Source: Frigidibacter sp. RF13 (GTDB lineage: Bacteria; Pseudomonadota; Alphaproteobacteria; Rhodobacterales; Rhodobacteraceae). Taken from it: 64,000 bases of DNA. Within the stretch, counting starts at the first letter, position 1, and each line of letters begins with the position of its first letter. The translations under genes were made by a program, and so were the position numbers. This document shows, piece after piece, positions 17,585-25,898 of this stretch. The stretch covers positions 310,001-374,000 of the forward strand of contig NZ_JAPNUE010000001.1 of the NCBI RefSeq assembly GCF_026626305.1, written 5' to 3'. The notes beneath the pieces are model-generated. The model did no database searches. It was not told the origin of the DNA and saw only the letters and a program-made list of their open reading frames with translations.

Positions 17585-18694
17585 TCAGCGGTCGATCAGC
17601 CCGCCCTGACCCATTGCGATCAGGCGGCGGGTGACAAGCGCGATGGGCACGCCCTGATTGAACAAGGGATGCTGCCAGGCCGGATCGCCATAATGGTGCA
17701 GCGCAAGGATCTGCCAATCCATCGAGAAACAGGGCGAGCCGGAAGAACCGCCCTCGGTATTCGTCGCATAGCGCAGGCGGCGGCCATCGCCCGCCGGACC
17801 GAGGATCGCCTCGGTGTCGATGGCAAGCTTCATCGGCGCGCCGTCGGGGTGCTGGACGATGAGGAGGGGCGCGCCCTTCGGCGCGGGCTGGTCGGCCTCC
17901 GGCAGGCGGACGAAGCCGCGCGCGCCACTTTCTACCGGATCGTCGCCCGCCGGTTCAGAGAGTTCCAGGAGCGCATAGTCGAGTTCGTCGGCGGTGGGCG
18001 GCGTTTCGTCGGGCTGGTTCTTCGCCTCGGCGGGCGAGTAGGGGCTGTGGTCGGCGACGGCGGCAACGCTGGCCGTACGGCCCTCGGACCGCCCGCCGGC
18101 AGGTAGGGTGACATAGTCGAAGCGGCAGGCGATCTTCGACGCTTCCGCCTTTTCGACCACATGCCAGTTCGTCAAGACCGCCCTCGGCCCTACAAGAAAC
18201 CCCGTGCCCGCCGCCGCGCCGCCAATCTCGACCCTGCAGACGCGGGCCTGCGCCCGTTCCAGCTCGCTCAGCCAGACCCGCACGTCGAAGGGCGGCAGGT
18301 CCGGCTTGACTATCCGCTCGAACCCCGGCGCATAGGCGTTCTTCGAGGCGTCCGCCTCGGGCGCCCCTGCCGTTTGCAGCGACAAATCGGCCTTGGGCGG
18401 CGGGGGCGCAAGCGCCACCCCAGGTAGGGCGGCGGCGATCACCGCCTGCACATCGGCCCGGCCCGGTCGGGCGCGGTAGAGCGCCGACAGGACCGGCCCT
18501 TCGCCACCCCGCGCGCCCGCCTTGGTCAACAGCTTGAAGAGCGCTTCCTCCAGCGTGTCGGCCTTGGCGGCATAGTGCTTGAACAGACGGTCGCCGGTGG
18601 CGAGAAAGACGATCCGGTCAAGCTCGTCCGTGTCGTCGAGCGTATCGACGAGCTTGGGAAGAAGATCGCGGATCGCCTCTTCGCTCAGCGCCAT
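17585..18694 (-). CDS. EAD1-like domain fused to trypsin-like serine protease
   Basis: A 369-residue, apparently cytosolic protein with no signal peptide. Residues 1-88 (EEAIRDLLPKLVDTLDDTDELDRIVF, EALFKLLTKAGARG) match the EAD1 pattern. A Pro-rich linker follows, then a trypsin-like protease at about 155-355 with an intact triad: His178 (LTNWHVV), Asp239 (LDYALLEL) and Ser318 (GGSSGSP). EAD1-trypsin fusions are a known theme of NTPase-based bacterial conflict systems, in which the protease is a downstream effector; no NTPase is encoded here. Second gene of the four-gene minus-strand operon, 17 bp after the triple-fusion gene. Substrate unknown. Confidence 0.82.
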   Translation of the reverse strand: MALSEEAIRDLLPKLVDTLDDTDELDRIVFLATGDRLFKHYAAKADTLEEALFKLLTKAGARGGEGPVLSALYRARPGRADVQAVIAAALPGVALAPPPPKADLSLQTAGAPEADASKNAYAPGFERIVKPDLPPFDVRVWLSELERAQARVCRVEIGGAAAGTGFLVGPRAVLTNWHVVEKAEASKIACRFDYVTLPAGGRSEGRTASVAAVADHSPYSPAEAKNQPDETPPTADELDYALLELSEPAGDDPVESGARGFVRLPEADQPAPKGAPLLIVQHPDGAPMKLAIDTEAILGPAGDGRRLRYATNTEGGSSGSPCFSMDWQILALHHYGDPAWQHPLFNQGVPIALVTRRLIAMGQGGLIDR

Positions 18695-18711
18695 AGGTCA
18701 GACCCTAGCTC

Positions 18712-21318
18712 TCACAGCACGATATCCTCAAGGCTTTCGACCGGCTGATAGGCAATGGCGCCCTGATCGATTGCCTCATTGCCGCCCCGGGCCTTGGCCA
18801 GCGGATCGGCATCGCGGAGCGCGGGGAAGGAGAGGGACGCCAGCTCCTCTATATGGGCGATGGCCACCTGAAAAGTGCGGAACTCGCCCAGGACGAACCC
18901 TTCTGCCGCCTCATCGAGATTGCGTGCCTCTTTCAGGTCGCGGATCAAATCGCCCTGACTGAGCAGATAGGCGGTCGCATGCAGGCGGCCCTCGGGCGTC
19001 GGCATGGCGATCACCTTCCAGAATTCGCGCGGAATGGGCGCGTTCGAGGGCGGCATCAGCATGTCATCCTCGCGGCAGACCGGGCCGGTGAAGACAGAGG
19101 CCCGGAAGCCGTGGGTGCGCGAGGAGTTGAGGATGTAGTTTTCCAGCCCCAGCCACATGGTCTTGGCGCGGTTGAGGCCGGAATGCTGAAGCGCGGAATT
19201 GGTATAGTGGAACGTGTCGAAATTCGCGCGCCTGGCCAGCTCGCCCCAGTTCGGATCCTCGCGCCGCACCATATGGCCGCGGTCAAGCTCGGGGTTCTTG
19301 TAGGCGCCAGAGCCGAGCTGGATGTCGCGGTCGATCCGGAGATCGTAGAACCATTTGTCGCGTTCGCGCTTGATGCGCACAGCCTGTTCGCCGTCGATAT
19401 TGACCGCCGTCACCCGCGGACTGCGACGGGCGCGGGAATAGAGAACGCCGAAATGCGAATAACGCAGTTCGTAGTCTTTCTTGCTGCGTGCGTCGGACGG
19501 CTGCGCGAGATCGGCGACAAGTGCAGGCGCGAGGTCTGGCCAGGGCACCGATAGTCCGCCGCCAAGGAAGTCGGGATCATAGCCCTCGCGGCCCTGCAGG
19601 TCGGCGGCATCATGTTCGCCGTCCGCGAGCCCCTCGGCCGCTTCCAGCGCGGCGCCTGGCACGGTGACCCGCGCGCCCTTCAGGATGCGCTTCACCGTCT
19701 CGGCGCTTACGGCGGCATTCGCAACGCCGTATTGGCCGGAATAATGCAGGCCCACCACCGCCTTCTGCTCGAGGCTGAGAAGGCAGGAGCCGGAATTGCC
19801 GCCAAGCGTCGTGCAATCGTGCGACAGGATCGTGCCCGCGCCGCCGGTCTTGATCCGGCCTGGCGCGAAGCGTTTCACGTCGTAGAGATCGCCGAAATAT
19901 TTCTCCATCGCCGCGCGGTCATTGCGGCTGTCGCGTGCCGGATAGCCGATCGTGGCGACCAGTTCGCCATCCTTCGCGCGCTTGTCCGCAAGCGGGATTG
20001 GCGCCGGCGCCAGCCCCTCGCGCACGGCGATTTCGAGGATCGCCATGTCGGCCTCGGTATCGTCGGCAATATATTCGATGCGGGTGACGGGCAGTTCGAA
20101 CGCGTCGGACCGTGCCGCATTCGCCTCTTCGCGCATGTCGAGCTTGGCGCCATAGCGCGGCCCGAGGGCCGAGCGCAGGAAAATACCCGACCCGTCCGCC
20201 GCGCGGCGCGCGACGATCGAGGCGACGTGGCGGTTCGTCACCACCCGGCGGCGGCCGTTCGGCGCCTCTTCGACCACGAAACCGGTGCCGCCCCAAGCCA
20301 TGTCGTGATTGACGAACTCGACCCGCCCGACCGAGGGCACGAACCGTTCGGCGCCCTGCGCCACCTTCTCGGTGAAGTCGGGCAAGAGGTCGATCTTTTG
20401 CCAGGCGATACGATCATTGCGGATCAGAAGCGGCGGGCGACCGGTCTTGAGGATGATGGCCTCCAGCCCGAGCGGGTTTTCATTCGCCCAAGCCTCGACA
20501 TCGGGGCCCACACTTTCAAAGCCGCTGCGTGGGGCGAAGCCGAAGCTCTCTGGCGCGATCCTGCCTTCCCGGATCGCCTTTTCGGCGGCCTCGAGGCCTT
20601 CCTTGCCCCAGCGCGCCAGCCTGTCGCGCGACGCGGCCGCCTCGGCGCCGGTGAAGGGGGCGGCGCCGTCGCCATGGCTGTGATCGGGCATATGGCTGCG
20701 GTCAGCGGCCAGGCCTTGATCGGTTTCGGGTATCTCGTCGAAGGACCGGCCGCCCACAAGGCCCTCCTGACCGGTGAAGCTCATCAGAAAATCTACCTCA
20801 TCCGCCGTATAGGCCGGATCCCAATGGGTGTTCTCGGGCACGTTGGAATGGCCGTAATGACCGCCCTTCGTGTCCCAGGTCTTGGCATCTCGGTTATGCC
20901 CGCCCGGGTCCTTGCCATTCTTGGCGGGCTTGGGGAGACCGTTCGGCCAGACCTTGGGTACGCCATGTGTCGCCTCGATCCAGCGGCAGAGGAGCGCCAC
21001 ATTTCGCAGGACGGCCTTCGACTTCGGCCGGTGGGCGAAACCCACGACCTCGATCTGGACGGCACTGTCGCGGTTGGTCTCGACCCCGCCTGGCGGATTG
21101 CGCAGCGCCCGCGCGGCCATGTCCGTGTCGATATGCTGGTAAACCGTCGTTTCATCTACGGTGAAATGCGGGTCCGACCGGTGGGCGGCGAAGGCCGAGA
21201 ACGCGCCCTGCGCGCTTGACCCTTCGGTCGTGTGATGAACGATCTTGAACGGGCCGCCAAGATATTGGCCGGAAGGGCCGGAAATCGGGTGCCACTGCGC
21301 CAAAGGATAGATCGGCAT
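18712..21318 (-). CDS. Amidase - trypsin-like protease - DNA/RNA nuclease triple fusion
   Basis: An 868-residue protein joining three hydrolases. Residues about 20-180 form an N-acetylmuramoyl-L-alanine amidase/PGRP-like domain (KIVHHTTEG with zinc His28/29; SAVQIEVVGFA; GGHNRD). About 325-550 is a trypsin-like protease with triad His364 (TNRHVA), Asp424 (ADMAILEI) and Ser509 (GGNSGS). About 600-840 is a NUC-type nuclease with DRGH at 679-682. It has no signal peptide or membrane segment, so export would need another route, such as loading into the nearby injection system. A strong RBS (AGGGAGGAG) precedes the ATG. First gene of its operon, divergent from the GH19-protease gene and preceded by the shared motif. 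Confidence 0.88.
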   Translation of the reverse strand: MPIYPLAQWHPISGPSGQYLGGPFKIVHHTTEGSSAQGAFSAFAAHRSDPHFTVDETTVYQHIDTDMAARALRNPPGGVETNRDSAVQIEVVGFAHRPKSKAVLRNVALLCRWIEATHGVPKVWPNGLPKPAKNGKDPGGHNRDAKTWDTKGGHYGHSNVPENTHWDPAYTADEVDFLMSFTGQEGLVGGRSFDEIPETDQGLAADRSHMPDHSHGDGAAPFTGAEAAASRDRLARWGKEGLEAAEKAIREGRIAPESFGFAPRSGFESVGPDVEAWANENPLGLEAIILKTGRPPLLIRNDRIAWQKIDLLPDFTEKVAQGAERFVPSVGRVEFVNHDMAWGGTGFVVEEAPNGRRRVVTNRHVASIVARRAADGSGIFLRSALGPRYGAKLDMREEANAARSDAFELPVTRIEYIADDTEADMAILEIAVREGLAPAPIPLADKRAKDGELVATIGYPARDSRNDRAAMEKYFGDLYDVKRFAPGRIKTGGAGTILSHDCTTLGGNSGSCLLSLEQKAVVGLHYSGQYGVANAAVSAETVKRILKGARVTVPGAALEAAEGLADGEHDAADLQGREGYDPDFLGGGLSVPWPDLAPALVADLAQPSDARSKKDYELRYSHFGVLYSRARRSPRVTAVNIDGEQAVRIKRERDKWFYDLRIDRDIQLGSGAYKNPELDRGHMVRREDPNWGELARRANFDTFHYTNSALQHSGLNRAKTMWLGLENYILNSSRTHGFRASVFTGPVCREDDMLMPPSNAPIPREFWKVIAMPTPEGRLHATAYLLSQGDLIRDLKEARNLDEAAEGFVLGEFRTFQVAIAHIEELASLSFPALRDADPLAKARGGNEAIDQGAIAYQPVESLEDIVL

Positions 21319-21452
21319 TATCTCCTCCCTGGAAAGTTCCGAATAGAATTAAAGGCTGGTAACGGGCCGCCGCCCGGGGGCAATCGGGCTGGATGGCGGC
21401 GCACTCGGAAGCGAAAATCCTGACCCGAAGTCTCGCGCCGATAGAAAATTGA

Positions 21453-21475
21453 CGCAAGGTCAGGTATCCCTTACC
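21453..21475 (-). promoter_or_regulatory. Shared island motif, copy facing the triple-fusion operon
   Basis: GGTAAGG-GATAC-CTGAC-C-TTGCG on the minus strand, 135 bp before the 18712-21318 gene start. It matches in sequence and spacing the copy at 21502-21524 facing the other way, and resembles the copy before the injection-system operon. Confidence 0.6.
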
Positions 21476-21501
21476 GCAAGCGCGCCGGAAAGCTGACGCA
21501 G

Positions 21502-21524
21502 GGTAAGGTTTTTCTGACTTTGCG
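21502..21524 (+). promoter_or_regulatory. Shared island motif, copy facing the exported-enzyme operon
   Basis: GGTAAGG-TTTTT-CTGAC-T-TTGCG on the plus strand, 124 bp before the GH19-protease ATG. It has the same 23-bp layout as the minus-strand copy 26 bp away and is near-identical over GGTAAGGTTTT to the copy at 41488-41510. It could be an activator site or an alternative-sigma promoter element. Confidence 0.6.
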
Positions 21525-21647
21525 TTCTGCAAATGCGGACGTAGCGTGAATGCAAGATTGCGGATGAGGGCCCAGGGGCTGGCCGAACCGCCGTATTTGA
21601 CCATTTAGACCGTCGTTCTGGCCACCTTGGATTCCTGGGAGGAGAAC

Positions 21648-23564
21648 ATGCCTATTTTTGCCCGTGCTTTTTCGAAATCCATTCTTCGCTGTCTTTGCCT
21701 GATCGTTGTCGCCTTCGGCGTCGCGGGACCGGCGTCCGCGACGCCGGGGCTTTTGACAATGGAGGACCTGCAGAAGATCGCGCCGAATGCGCGCGTTGAA
21801 TTCCTGCAGGCGATCCTGGATGCCGAACCGGAACTTGACGCCGCCGGGATCAACACAAGGCTGCGGATGGCACATTTCCTCGCCCAGGTGATGACCGAGA
21901 CCGGCGGTCTTGGCCGTCTGGACGAGAACATGAATTATTCCTTCAAGACCCTGATGCGGGTCTTCAGCCGCAAGACAATTTCTGAAACCAAGGCCCGCCA
22001 GATCGCGGGCAAACCGGTCGAGATCGCCAACTGGGTCTATGGCGCGCGGTTGGGCAATCTCGGCCGCGATACGATGGACGGCTGGGACTTTCGCGGCTCG
22101 GGCTATATCCAGCTGACGGGCCGGTCGAACTTCCGGGCGCGGGGCGCAGAGATCGGCATTGACCTTGAAAGCGACCCCGAAGTGGCGCGACAGGCGGCAG
22201 AGGGCTTGCAGGCGGCGATCGCCTACTGGACGGCCCGCAACCTCAACCCGGCCGCCGACGACAACGACCACCATCGCGTGCGGCTTCTGGTCAATGGCCC
22301 GGCCGCCCATGGCGAGGCGCAGGCCCGCATCTGGTTCAACCGCGCCTGGACCCGGGTCTTCTCGGCGAAGGAGGCCGAAGGGTTTGAGGGCGGCGCGGTG
22401 CTGCCGGGTGGTCCGGTCAGCGAAGGCGCGCTTTTCGATCAGATCCTGACTGAAAGCGGCCTTGTGAGCGTCGAGGAACTTGGCAACGAGGCAGGTGGCG
22501 CGGACGCGCGCGGCGAGGCGCTCAAATCCTTCCAGGCCGAGGTCGGCTTGCCGGAAACCGGCGAACTCGATGAAGCTACGCAGGAAGCGTTGCTCGACCC
22601 GCGCGAATGGCGCTATCAGGAGGACGTGATCGAGGCCTCGGCCCCGCAAGCGACCGACGGCAATCAGAGCGTCTCGTTCGATCTTGCGGACGGCAGTGAA
22701 GAGGCGGCGCCCGCGCCGCGCGATCCGAATGAAGGCACCGGCGCGCTCGCCGCCGACATTGGCCTCGGGGCGGCGGAGCGGGAGTTTCTGGACGGCGCCC
22801 GCAGCATCTACTCTGACTACGAGATGGGAGCTTTGGCCGAGACGGCACCGGAAAGCTTCAAACCCTTCTCGGTCATTGGCACCGACGACCGGGTTGCGAT
22901 CACCGATACAACCACCTTCCCAGCCCGCGCCATCGTGCAGATATTGTTCGAGAGCCCGCGCGGGCGGCAGCTTTGCACCGGCGCGATGATCTCGCCCGAC
23001 ACGGTGCTGACGGCCGCCCATTGCATCCATAGCGGCACGCTGTCCGGCGTTCCCTTCACCGATTATACCGTCGTTCCCGGCCGCAATCAGGGCGCGGCGC
23101 CCTTCGGCAGCTGCGGTGTCACGCGCAGTTTCGTCCTGTCGGGCTGGGCGACCTCGGCCTCGGTCAGCGAGGCGCGCTATTATGACCTTGGCGCGCTGAA
23201 GCTCGATTGCCGGGCGGGCGAGGCGACCGGCTGGTTCGGGCTGACGCCGCTGGCCGACACGGCAATGGACCTGCCGATCGTCATCGAAGGCTATGCCGCC
23301 GACCTTGCCCCCACCGGGCGCCAATGGCGCAGCGAAGACCAGATCCGGCTGCTGTGGGACCTGAAGGGTTTTCATCAGGCCGACACCTACGGCGGCACGA
23401 GCGGCGCACCGGTTGCGGCCCTCGACAACCCGTCGGTGATCCTGGGTGTGCATACAAACGGACTTTTCGGCGATGAGGAGCCATGGGCCGCCAACAATGC
23501 CTTCACCCGGCTGACGCCGGAACGGCTGGCGCAGATCCAGGCCTGGATCGGGGGCGGACCATGA
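21648..23564 (+). CDS. Exported GH19 muramidase/chitinase-like domain fused to PG-binding and trypsin-like protease domains
   Basis: A 638-residue exported protein. A signal peptide ends near residue 31. A glycoside hydrolase family 19 domain (about 35-240) carries the catalytic Glu84 in VMTETGG, and GWDFRGSGYIQLTGRSNF is typical of GH19 endolysin-like enzymes. A short peptidoglycan-binding repeat follows at about 285-318 (LKSFQAEVGLPETGELDEAT). The C-terminal trypsin-like protease (about 415-635) has His458 (TAAHC), Asp513 (YDLGALKL) and Ser585 (GGTSGAP). It should act on peptidoglycan and proteins outside the cytoplasmic membrane. The ATG at 21648 has GGAGGAG upstream. Its stop overlaps the next start (ATGA). 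Confidence 0.9.
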   Translation: MPIFARAFSKSILRCLCLIVVAFGVAGPASATPGLLTMEDLQKIAPNARVEFLQAILDAEPELDAAGINTRLRMAHFLAQVMTETGGLGRLDENMNYSFKTLMRVFSRKTISETKARQIAGKPVEIANWVYGARLGNLGRDTMDGWDFRGSGYIQLTGRSNFRARGAEIGIDLESDPEVARQAAEGLQAAIAYWTARNLNPAADDNDHHRVRLLVNGPAAHGEAQARIWFNRAWTRVFSAKEAEGFEGGAVLPGGPVSEGALFDQILTESGLVSVEELGNEAGGADARGEALKSFQAEVGLPETGELDEATQEALLDPREWRYQEDVIEASAPQATDGNQSVSFDLADGSEEAAPAPRDPNEGTGALAADIGLGAAEREFLDGARSIYSDYEMGALAETAPESFKPFSVIGTDDRVAITDTTTFPARAIVQILFESPRGRQLCTGAMISPDTVLTAAHCIHSGTLSGVPFTDYTVVPGRNQGAAPFGSCGVTRSFVLSGWATSASVSEARYYDLGALKLDCRAGEATGWFGLTPLADTAMDLPIVIEGYAADLAPTGRQWRSEDQIRLLWDLKGFHQADTYGGTSGAPVAALDNPSVILGVHTNGLFGDEEPWAANNAFTRLTPERLAQIQAWIGGGP

Positions 23565-24451
23565 GGGCCGCTCTTCGCGTGGCGCTTTCAGCGCTTTTGC
23601 TCATCGCCGGCGGCGCGGCGGTCCGGGCGTCCGACGATGTGACCGTCTATGTCGAATGCACGGCTGCCGGAAAGACATCGCGCGGCAGCGGGGTACTGGT
23701 CAGTGCGCAGGGCCATGTGCTGACCGCCCGGCATGTGGTGCCCGAGGGCGCGAGCTGCATGGGGTCCGTCGGTGTGGCCGACGCCAATACCGCCGCCAAG
23801 CTGATCGTCCAGCCCTCGAACCTGCCGGTCGACATGGCACTTCTGCGCTTTGCGAAGCAGGGAACCTATCCGTTCGCGCCCTATTGCCCGCTTCAGGACT
23901 GGATGGTCCGGCGCGAGATCGTGGTGGCGGGCTTTCCGGGCCGGACGGAAACCGGCGCGGTTTCCTACCGGCAGGGGATCCTCTCGACCGTCACGCCCAA
24001 TCAGGCGGGGGTTCTTGAGACCGATGGCCAGACGGTCGCGGGGATGAGCGGCGGGCCGGTCTTCTCACGCAATCTGCGCGGCGTTCTCGGTATCGTCGCG
24101 GGCGCGGACTTCGCGGTGGACGGGACCGTCAGCTATTATGGCATCGTACCCCTGGCCGATTACGCCGGACAGCTGCACCTTACCGAAAGCCCGCTGCCCT
24201 GCTACCGGCAAAGCGCCGATCCGGGCCTTGGCGCGGGCTTCGACGCCGTTTGGAAGGCGGGCGATGCGCCCGTGGCACTCAATGTCAGCCCCGACGAAGG
24301 GGTCTGTTTTCTTTACGAGACCTTCGGCGAGTTCAACTCGGTCGGCGACCGGGTCTGGGTGATGCCGAAGGAGGGGCATTATGAACTTGCCGGCGCCGAG
24401 AAGGCCGGCGGCACCCATGGAGGGAGGGCGAGATGCGTCTTCTATCCCTGA
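23561..24451 (+). CDS. Exported trypsin-like serine protease
   Basis: A 296-residue protein with a clear signal peptide (residues 1-24, cleavage after VRAS) and a single trypsin-like domain. The triad is His58 (TARHVV), Asp91 (VDMALLRF) and Ser163 (GMSGGPVF). The C-terminal 90 residues beyond the protease contain paired cysteines, perhaps a small disulfide-bonded domain. Its start overlaps the stop of the GH19-protease gene by 4 bp and its own end overlaps the next gene by 19 bp, so the three are tightly coupled. HtrA-like PDZ domains are absent. Substrate unknown; processing of the neighbouring exported enzymes is one possibility. Confidence 0.85.
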   Translation: MRAALRVALSALLLIAGGAAVRASDDVTVYVECTAAGKTSRGSGVLVSAQGHVLTARHVVPEGASCMGSVGVADANTAAKLIVQPSNLPVDMALLRFAKQGTYPFAPYCPLQDWMVRREIVVAGFPGRTETGAVSYRQGILSTVTPNQAGVLETDGQTVAGMSGGPVFSRNLRGVLGIVAGADFAVDGTVSYYGIVPLADYAGQLHLTESPLPCYRQSADPGLGAGFDAVWKAGDAPVALNVSPDEGVCFLYETFGEFNSVGDRVWVMPKEGHYELAGAEKAGGTHGGRARCVFYP

Positions 24452-25746
24452 AGCCTGCGCACCGGCGGATGCGGCGCATCCTGCCCGCCCTGTGTGCGGT
24501 CCTTGCCGTCACAGGCGCCGCCCGGGCGCAGGACGAGGGCGGGCGCGATGCCGACTGGGCCCGCTCCGTCGCCGCTGCCGCGCTCTTCGACCTCAAGGTG
24601 ACCGGCACGTTGAGAGCGGCCGATGGGCAAGCGCCGCAAGCGGAGGAGCGGCATGGCAAGGCCTTCGCCATCGGTCCGAACCTCCTCCTGACCTCGAACC
24701 ATGTGCTCGGCGACTGGTCGGAATGGGCAACGGCCGAGGAAGACCGCAAGGAGGTCGCGCGCGCCGTCCGGCCGATCGACCGCCATATCACCATGCTGAC
24801 CGCCGACAGCGATCCGGACCGGCCGATCGCCGACCCGGTGGTGATCCCGCCCTTCTCGCCCTCGGTCGATGCCGCCACCATGGTGGTCCCGAGCCTTGAT
24901 CTGCCGGGCGGCGCGGTCTTCCGGCTGAGCCTCTGCGCACTGACGAAAGGGGAAAGCTATGCGGCCCTGCTTGTGGGCGGCGACCCACGCGATGCGGGCG
25001 CCATGTCGAACCCCGGCCTCGTATCGCTGAAGGCCGAGGGCTATGACCCGTCGCATTACGGCGGCCTGTTCGTCTTTTCCGTCGAGGGCGGCGACCGGTT
25101 CGAACCCGAACCCGAGGGCCATGACGGGGCGCCGATCCTCGATCAGGCAATGGATGTCGTGGCGCTCGTCTCGGCGGTGACCCGCGACGCGGGGCGGACG
25201 AAGGTACTTGCGACCCCGATCCAGCCCCTGATCCCGGGGACCGACCTTCTGCTGTCGCAGGCGCCGCAACTCGCGCAGGGCGGCGGGGCACGGCCGCGCT
25301 GCTCGGTGGCCGAACGGGTAGGCGAGATCGACTACAACGTCAGCACCCACGCGGTCTGGAACGCCTCGCGCGATCAGTTCACCAGCCAGCTCCGGCTGAC
25401 CTACGACAATATCTACAGCCGCGGCACGATCAGCAAGGTCTCGGTCCAGTATGATTTCTTCGGGCGGCGCAAGAAGAACAGCCGCTATGCGAGTCTGCCG
25501 CTTTCCGGCGGCGACGGCAATTTCGACGGCGAACTGGTGCTTGAATCGATCGACCCGAGCTCGCGCCAGTTTCTGGACAGCGAAGTGGTGGTGGCGGGGC
25601 GGAACCTGTCGAAGAAGCTCGATTCCGACGGTGGCTATATCTCCTGGGTACGGCTCTTGATTACGCCCACCTATTCGGACCTGGGCGTCGAGGCGGCGGA
25701 CCCGGTTGAGATCGGCCTCGCCTGGAGCGAGCTGGCGGCGGAGTGA
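24433..25746 (+). CDS. Exported trypsin-fold protein, probable pseudoprotease
   Basis: A 437-residue exported protein (signal peptide about 1-32). The N-terminal two-thirds has the trypsin-like fold pattern: LLLTSNHVLGDW gives His90 and SVDAATMVV gives a candidate Asp146. The usual GxSGxP reads GHDGAP, with Asp231 where the nucleophile Ser should be, so catalysis by the standard mechanism is unlikely. The last 150 residues form a distinct beta-rich domain (QLRLTYDNIYSRGTISKVSVQYDFF) with no family that I recognise. It overlaps the preceding protease gene by 19 bp. A binding, inhibitory or cofactor role toward its active neighbours is inferred. Confidence 0.75.
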   Translation: MRLLSLKPAHRRMRRILPALCAVLAVTGAARAQDEGGRDADWARSVAAAALFDLKVTGTLRAADGQAPQAEERHGKAFAIGPNLLLTSNHVLGDWSEWATAEEDRKEVARAVRPIDRHITMLTADSDPDRPIADPVVIPPFSPSVDAATMVVPSLDLPGGAVFRLSLCALTKGESYAALLVGGDPRDAGAMSNPGLVSLKAEGYDPSHYGGLFVFSVEGGDRFEPEPEGHDGAPILDQAMDVVALVSAVTRDAGRTKVLATPIQPLIPGTDLLLSQAPQLAQGGGARPRCSVAERVGEIDYNVSTHAVWNASRDQFTSQLRLTYDNIYSRGTISKVSVQYDFFGRRKKNSRYASLPLSGGDGNFDGELVLESIDPSSRQFLDSEVVVAGRNLSKKLDSDGGYISWVRLLITPTYSDLGVEAADPVEIGLAWSELAAE

Positions 25747-25779
25747 GGATGGTGCATATCGAGCCATCTGCCGACCGAA

Positions 25780-25850
25780 CTCGTCGAGAACTGCGTGCAC
25801 TCCTCGCCAGGGTGCCCGACGCGTGCACGCAGTGCTCGAAGAGGCTGGGT
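25780..25850. repeat. Interspersed repeat, copy 1
   Basis: Begins CTCGTCGAGAACTGCGTGCA and continues through CTCCTCGCC and GCCCGACGCG to CGAAGAGGC. It shares order and spacing with copies at 28829, 28919 and 38318. It fills most of the 152-bp gap between two exported-protein genes. Confidence 0.5.
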
Positions 25851-25898
25851 GCCTTACCGGCGGCAGGTGTGCGGGCATGAAGGGCAGGGGGTGAGCGG

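Noticed and set aside
19612..21219. 535-residue plus-strand frame
   Set aside because: Antisense to the triple-fusion gene, which has three catalytic motifs and a strong RBS.
21471..23453. 660-residue minus-strand frame
   Set aside because: Antisense to the GH19-protease gene with signal peptide and motifs.
25848..25860. CCTTACCGG as a fourth copy of the shared motif
   Set aside because: Only GGTAAGG matches; the CTGAC and TTGCG blocks are absent and it lies in repeat sequence.
24442..25878. 478-residue minus-strand frame
   Set aside because: Antisense to the trypsin-fold gene; Arg/His-rich shadow composition.
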